The notes beneath the pieces are model-generated. The model was not told where the DNA came from and ran no database searches. It saw nothing but the letters and a program-made list of their open reading frames with translations. Source: a bacterium (GTDB taxonomy: Bacteria > UBA9089 > JAHJRX01). From it: a stretch of DNA of 8,109 nt. Each line of letters starts with the position of its first letter. Position 1 is the first letter of the stretch. Both the position numbers and the translations under genes were made by a program. This document shows, piece after piece, positions 5,406 to 8,109 of this stretch. The stretch lies in NCBI GenBank assembly GCA_030017825.1, contig JASEGW010000065.1:1-8109 (forward strand), read 5' to 3'.

Positions 5406-5411
5406 TATGGT

Positions 5412-7904
5412 TTGAAGAAAAAAGAATACTACTCTTTATTAAATGAAGTTTATAAACCTGGTCGTTATTTAGGGAGAGAAGTTAATAGTATCAAGAAGAG
5501 ATGCAATAGCGAAACTGTAAAGTTTGTTCTTGCCTTTCCAGACTTATATGAAATAGGCATGTCTCACCTTGGGTTACAAATTCTTTACAATATATTGAAT
5601 AAGGAAAAAGATGTATTGGCAGAGCGGGTTTACATGCCAGATTTGGACTTTATTGAAAAATTAAGGAATAATAGAATTTCATTGTTTTCGTTAGAATCAA
5701 GAAGGGAAATAGCTAAGTTTGACATAGTTGGATTTAGCTTACAGAATGAGCTAAACTACACTAATGTTTTAGCAATGATAGAACTTTCTCATATTCCTAT
5801 TTATGCTAAAGATCGTAAGAGCAATCATCCTTTGATAATCGCTGGTGGTCCGTGCGTGAGCAATCCAGAGCCTGTGGCTGAATTTTTTGATTTTATTTGT
5901 TTAGGTGAAGGGGAAGAGGTGATTTTAGAGATAGTAAATCTTTATAAAGAATATAAGAACTTAAAAAGAAAAGATCTACTTTGGAAATTTGCTCAAATTG
6001 AAGGAATTTATGTACCATGTTTTTATGAAGCAGTCAAAGAAAAGGAGGAAGTATTTGTTATTCCAAAATACAAGCAAATATCATCTAAGATTAAAAAGCG
6101 CAAGATAAAAGATCTAAATAAAGTAAAATACCCTATTGCCCAGTTAATTCCTTTAGTAGAAACAGTACACAATCGAGCAGTTTTAGAAATTGAAAGAGGA
6201 TGCACTGGAGGATGTAGATTTTGTCACAGCGGAATGATAAATAGGCCAGTAAGAGGAAAGGATAAAGATAATATAATAAAAAATGTTTGGAAAATTATTA
6301 AAAATACTGGATTTAGAGAAATATCACTATTAGCCTTAAGTGTGACTGATTTTTGTGGAGCTATAGATTTACTAAAGGTTCTAATAGATAGTTTCAAAGA
6401 AAAAAAAATAACTGTTTCTTTTCCTTCTATGAGAGCAAATGAAAAAGTGTTAGAATTAGCTAAGGTTGCTTCTATTATAAAAAAAACAGGAATTACTATT
6501 GCTCCCGAAGCGGGAACAGACAGGATGCGCAAAATTATTAACAAAAAGATAACTAGAGAAGAAATAATAAATCTAACAAAAGAAGTATTTAAAATGGGAT
6601 ACCAGTCAATAAAGTTATATTTTATGATAGGACTTCCTTTTGAAAATGAGAAAGATATTGCGGGAATTATAGACTTGGTAAAAGAAATAAGGAGTTATGG
6701 AGGCAAAAAGAAAAGGATTAGAGTAAGCATTTCTTCTTTTATTCCAAAGCCACACACTCCTTTTCAGTGGGAAGGTCATAATACTATTCAAGAAATAAAA
6801 AGAAAACAGAAGATGCTAATCGAAAACACAAGAGGAAAGGGAATAGAGCTTTCTTGGCATCAATTAGAACAAAGTATAGTAGAAGCAGCATTAGCTAGAG
6901 GTGATCGTAAGATAGCTGCAGTAATTAAGAAAGCTTATAAATATGGTTGTTTTTATGATAGCTGGTCGGATAGATTTAATTATAAGCTGTGGGAAACTTC
7001 TTTTAAAGAAGAAGGATTAAGTTTAAGTAATTATGCTTTTAAGAAGATAGATTTTAAAAGCAAGCTTCCTTGGGACCACATTGATATGGGAGTAAATAAA
7101 AAATATTTAGTAAAAGAGTATTTGAAAGCTACTAAAGGCGAAGAAAGCAGCGATTGTCGTTATGGAAAATGTTTTAATTGCGGGGCTTGTGAAATAAAAG
7201 AGAAAAAAGATAGAATAAAGAATAAAAGAAGAACGATATGTAAGGATGCCAGTGTTTTAACAGGATTAAAAAGCCCTATGCACAAGGTGAGATTTAGATA
7301 TCAGAAACTTAAAGACATGAAATTTCTATCTCAATTAGATGTTACCCGCATTATAAAGCAAATGTTGCAACTTGCAGAGCTTCCTATTGTTATTAAAGAA
7401 GGATTTAATCCTCAAATTAAAATATCTTTTGGAAGAGCACTTCCTTTGGGAATAGAAAGTATTTGCGAACATTATGATGTCTTTTTATGGGAAAGAATTG
7501 ATTTGGATAGGGCAATTAATAAAATGAATAAGAAACTTCCTTTGGGGTTAAAGGTTTTAGATGGTCACTATATTTCATTAAAAGAAGAATCAATATTTTC
7601 AACTATGAATACGGGAATTTTTGAAATAGAAGTGAGCTTAAACAAGAAACTTAAAACGGTAGAAGATAGAATTAAAGAATATTACAATAACAGTCATAAG
7701 ATATATTTTGAAAGAAGAAGTAAAAAAGTTTTGCTTTCTACTGTATTAAAAAGTATTGAGTTAAATAATAAGAAAGGTAATAAAAATATTGTAAATATGG
7801 TATTGAAGGATATATTTGATCCTAAGAAAATATTAGCTTATTTAGAGGAAGATATTAATGTGAAAAATGTTAGATGTGTAGAATATTTTAAGATGGAAGA
7901 TTAG
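5412..7904 (+). CDS. B12-type radical SAM protein fused to DUF2344 (TIGR03960/TIGR03936)
   Basis: The 830-residue protein appears complete. Residues about 35-175 form a cobalamin-binding-like domain (LAFPDLYEIGMSHLG, VGFSLQNELNYTNVL, IIAGGPCVSNPEPVAEFFD, CLGEGEE). Residues about 250-500 are the radical SAM barrel with the iron-sulfur cysteines C264, C268 and C271 in ERGCTGGCRFCHSG, and later ITIAPEAGTDRMR and YFMIGLPFE. A second cysteine set C582/C587/C590/C593 (DCRYGKCFNCGAC) precedes DUF2344 at about 624-815 (KVRFRYQKLKDMKFLSQLD, KEGFNPQIKISFGRALPLG). In many bacteria the two halves are separate or fused genes near mreBCD/rodA and ribonuclease G, and the reaction is unknown. Cofactor use (SAM, 4Fe-4S, perhaps B12) is family knowledge. 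It starts at TTG with a good ribosome site. It is the only healthy member of that block here. Confidence 0.95.
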   Translation: MKKKEYYSLLNEVYKPGRYLGREVNSIKKRCNSETVKFVLAFPDLYEIGMSHLGLQILYNILNKEKDVLAERVYMPDLDFIEKLRNNRISLFSLESRREIAKFDIVGFSLQNELNYTNVLAMIELSHIPIYAKDRKSNHPLIIAGGPCVSNPEPVAEFFDFICLGEGEEVILEIVNLYKEYKNLKRKDLLWKFAQIEGIYVPCFYEAVKEKEEVFVIPKYKQISSKIKKRKIKDLNKVKYPIAQLIPLVETVHNRAVLEIERGCTGGCRFCHSGMINRPVRGKDKDNIIKNVWKIIKNTGFREISLLALSVTDFCGAIDLLKVLIDSFKEKKITVSFPSMRANEKVLELAKVASIIKKTGITIAPEAGTDRMRKIINKKITREEIINLTKEVFKMGYQSIKLYFMIGLPFENEKDIAGIIDLVKEIRSYGGKKKRIRVSISSFIPKPHTPFQWEGHNTIQEIKRKQKMLIENTRGKGIELSWHQLEQSIVEAALARGDRKIAAVIKKAYKYGCFYDSWSDRFNYKLWETSFKEEGLSLSNYAFKKIDFKSKLPWDHIDMGVNKKYLVKEYLKATKGEESSDCRYGKCFNCGACEIKEKKDRIKNKRRTICKDASVLTGLKSPMHKVRFRYQKLKDMKFLSQLDVTRIIKQMLQLAELPIVIKEGFNPQIKISFGRALPLGIESICEHYDVFLWERIDLDRAINKMNKKLPLGLKVLDGHYISLKEESIFSTMNTGIFEIEVSLNKKLKTVEDRIKEYYNNSHKIYFERRSKKVLLSTVLKSIELNNKKGNKNIVNMVLKDIFDPKKILAYLEEDINVKNVRCVEYFKMED

Positions 7905-8109
7905 TGGGGTTAAAGATAAAGAATTGTGGGATAAAAAGATATTGTATGTGTTTAGGTATCAGCTATCAGCAGTCAAGGAAGAAAATATGGCTTACTTCAA
8001 AAGAAGGTAAGGGAACAGCATTTTTCTTTACAATACCAGAAAATGATGATAGATTATTAGACTTACTGCGAAATAACAGCAATAGATACAAAAAAGCTTA
8101 TAGATGCCT
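7904..8109 (+). pseudogene. 3' part of a histidine-kinase gene, runs off the window
   Basis: A frame open from GTG 7904 (overlapping the previous TAG) to the window edge contains IWLTSKEGKGTAFFFTIPE at about 7985-8041. That closely fits the end of a HATPase_c domain, where kinases read GG-[KR]-IW-x-x-S-x-x-GKGT-x-F-x-F-x-LP. The preceding text CMCLGIS resembles a decayed G-x-GLG box, but the expected stretch between the boxes is shortened and contains TATCAGC twice in tandem (7957-7970). The invariant GG before IW reads RK (AGG AAG), which two or three G-to-A changes could explain. Nothing upstream encodes a dimerisation or sensor domain, so this is a stranded kinase tail rather than a working gene. 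Residues after ENDD are not recognised. Confidence 0.6.

Noticed and set aside
6023..6544. Minus-strand open frames within the radical SAM gene
   Set aside because: They are shadows of the intact radical SAM coding sequence.
1..8109. CRISPR array, tRNA, rRNA, toxin-antitoxin or phage module
   Set aside because: No regularly spaced repeats, no cloverleaf-like sequences and no matching protein families were seen on either strand.

Overview
This is an AT-rich (roughly 30% GC by eye), Gram-negative-type bacterial window. It holds five gene bodies that look intact, at least three broken genes, and a mobile-intron end. The mix is an inner-membrane PpiD/SurA-like foldase, an FmdB zinc ribbon with a Lys/Glu tail, a secreted FecR-domain protein, a fused B12-type radical SAM/DUF2344 protein next to an MreD remnant, and a YvyF-like protein. 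This fits a deep-branching candidate phylum such as Omnitrophota or Aerophobetes better than a well-known lineage. That placement is inference from gene style and cannot be proven here.

Layout. Bases 1-212 are the 3' end of a group II intron (domains V and VI, no ORF in view). A 26-bp near-palindrome is inserted inside the catalytic domain V helix. A yvyF-like zinc-ribbon gene follows (340-762, +), convergent with fmdB (781-1038, -), which has a near-consensus promoter. A 500-residue membrane-anchored parvulin-type foldase lies at 1192-2694 (-). A 216-bp gap upstream of it holds a 71-nt imperfect hairpin. Beyond that is a FecR-domain pseudogene (2911-3544, -) with two in-frame stops and one frameshift. 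A divergent gap with hairpin and promoter-like elements leads into a membrane-anchored TPR gene (3821-4708, +). An mreD remnant follows (about 4851-5217, +), frameshifted and lacking a recognisable N-terminus, then a possible scrap of a PBP2 gene. An intact 830-residue radical SAM-DUF2344 fusion occupies 5412-7904 (+). The window ends in what looks like the 3' end of a histidine-kinase gene that has lost its front.

How it hangs together. The mreD/radical SAM pair is the remains of a conserved block that in many bacteria reads mreBCD, mrdA (PBP2), rodA, radical SAM-DUF2344, then rng, rplU and rpmA. Here only the radical SAM gene is whole. mreD is broken, mrdA and rodA are gone or reduced to a scrap, and a kinase fragment sits where rng would be expected. 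With the dead fecR gene and sparse coding, the picture is of a genome undergoing reduction or accumulating pseudogenes, possibly one that has lost the MreB elongation machinery. A 24-39-bp motif occurs three times (213-246, 4807-4840, 5235-5258), and its copies differ only by transitions; this is the most puzzling pattern in the window. I see no CRISPR array, tRNA, rRNA, phage module or recognisable defence system, and no convincing new multi-gene system.
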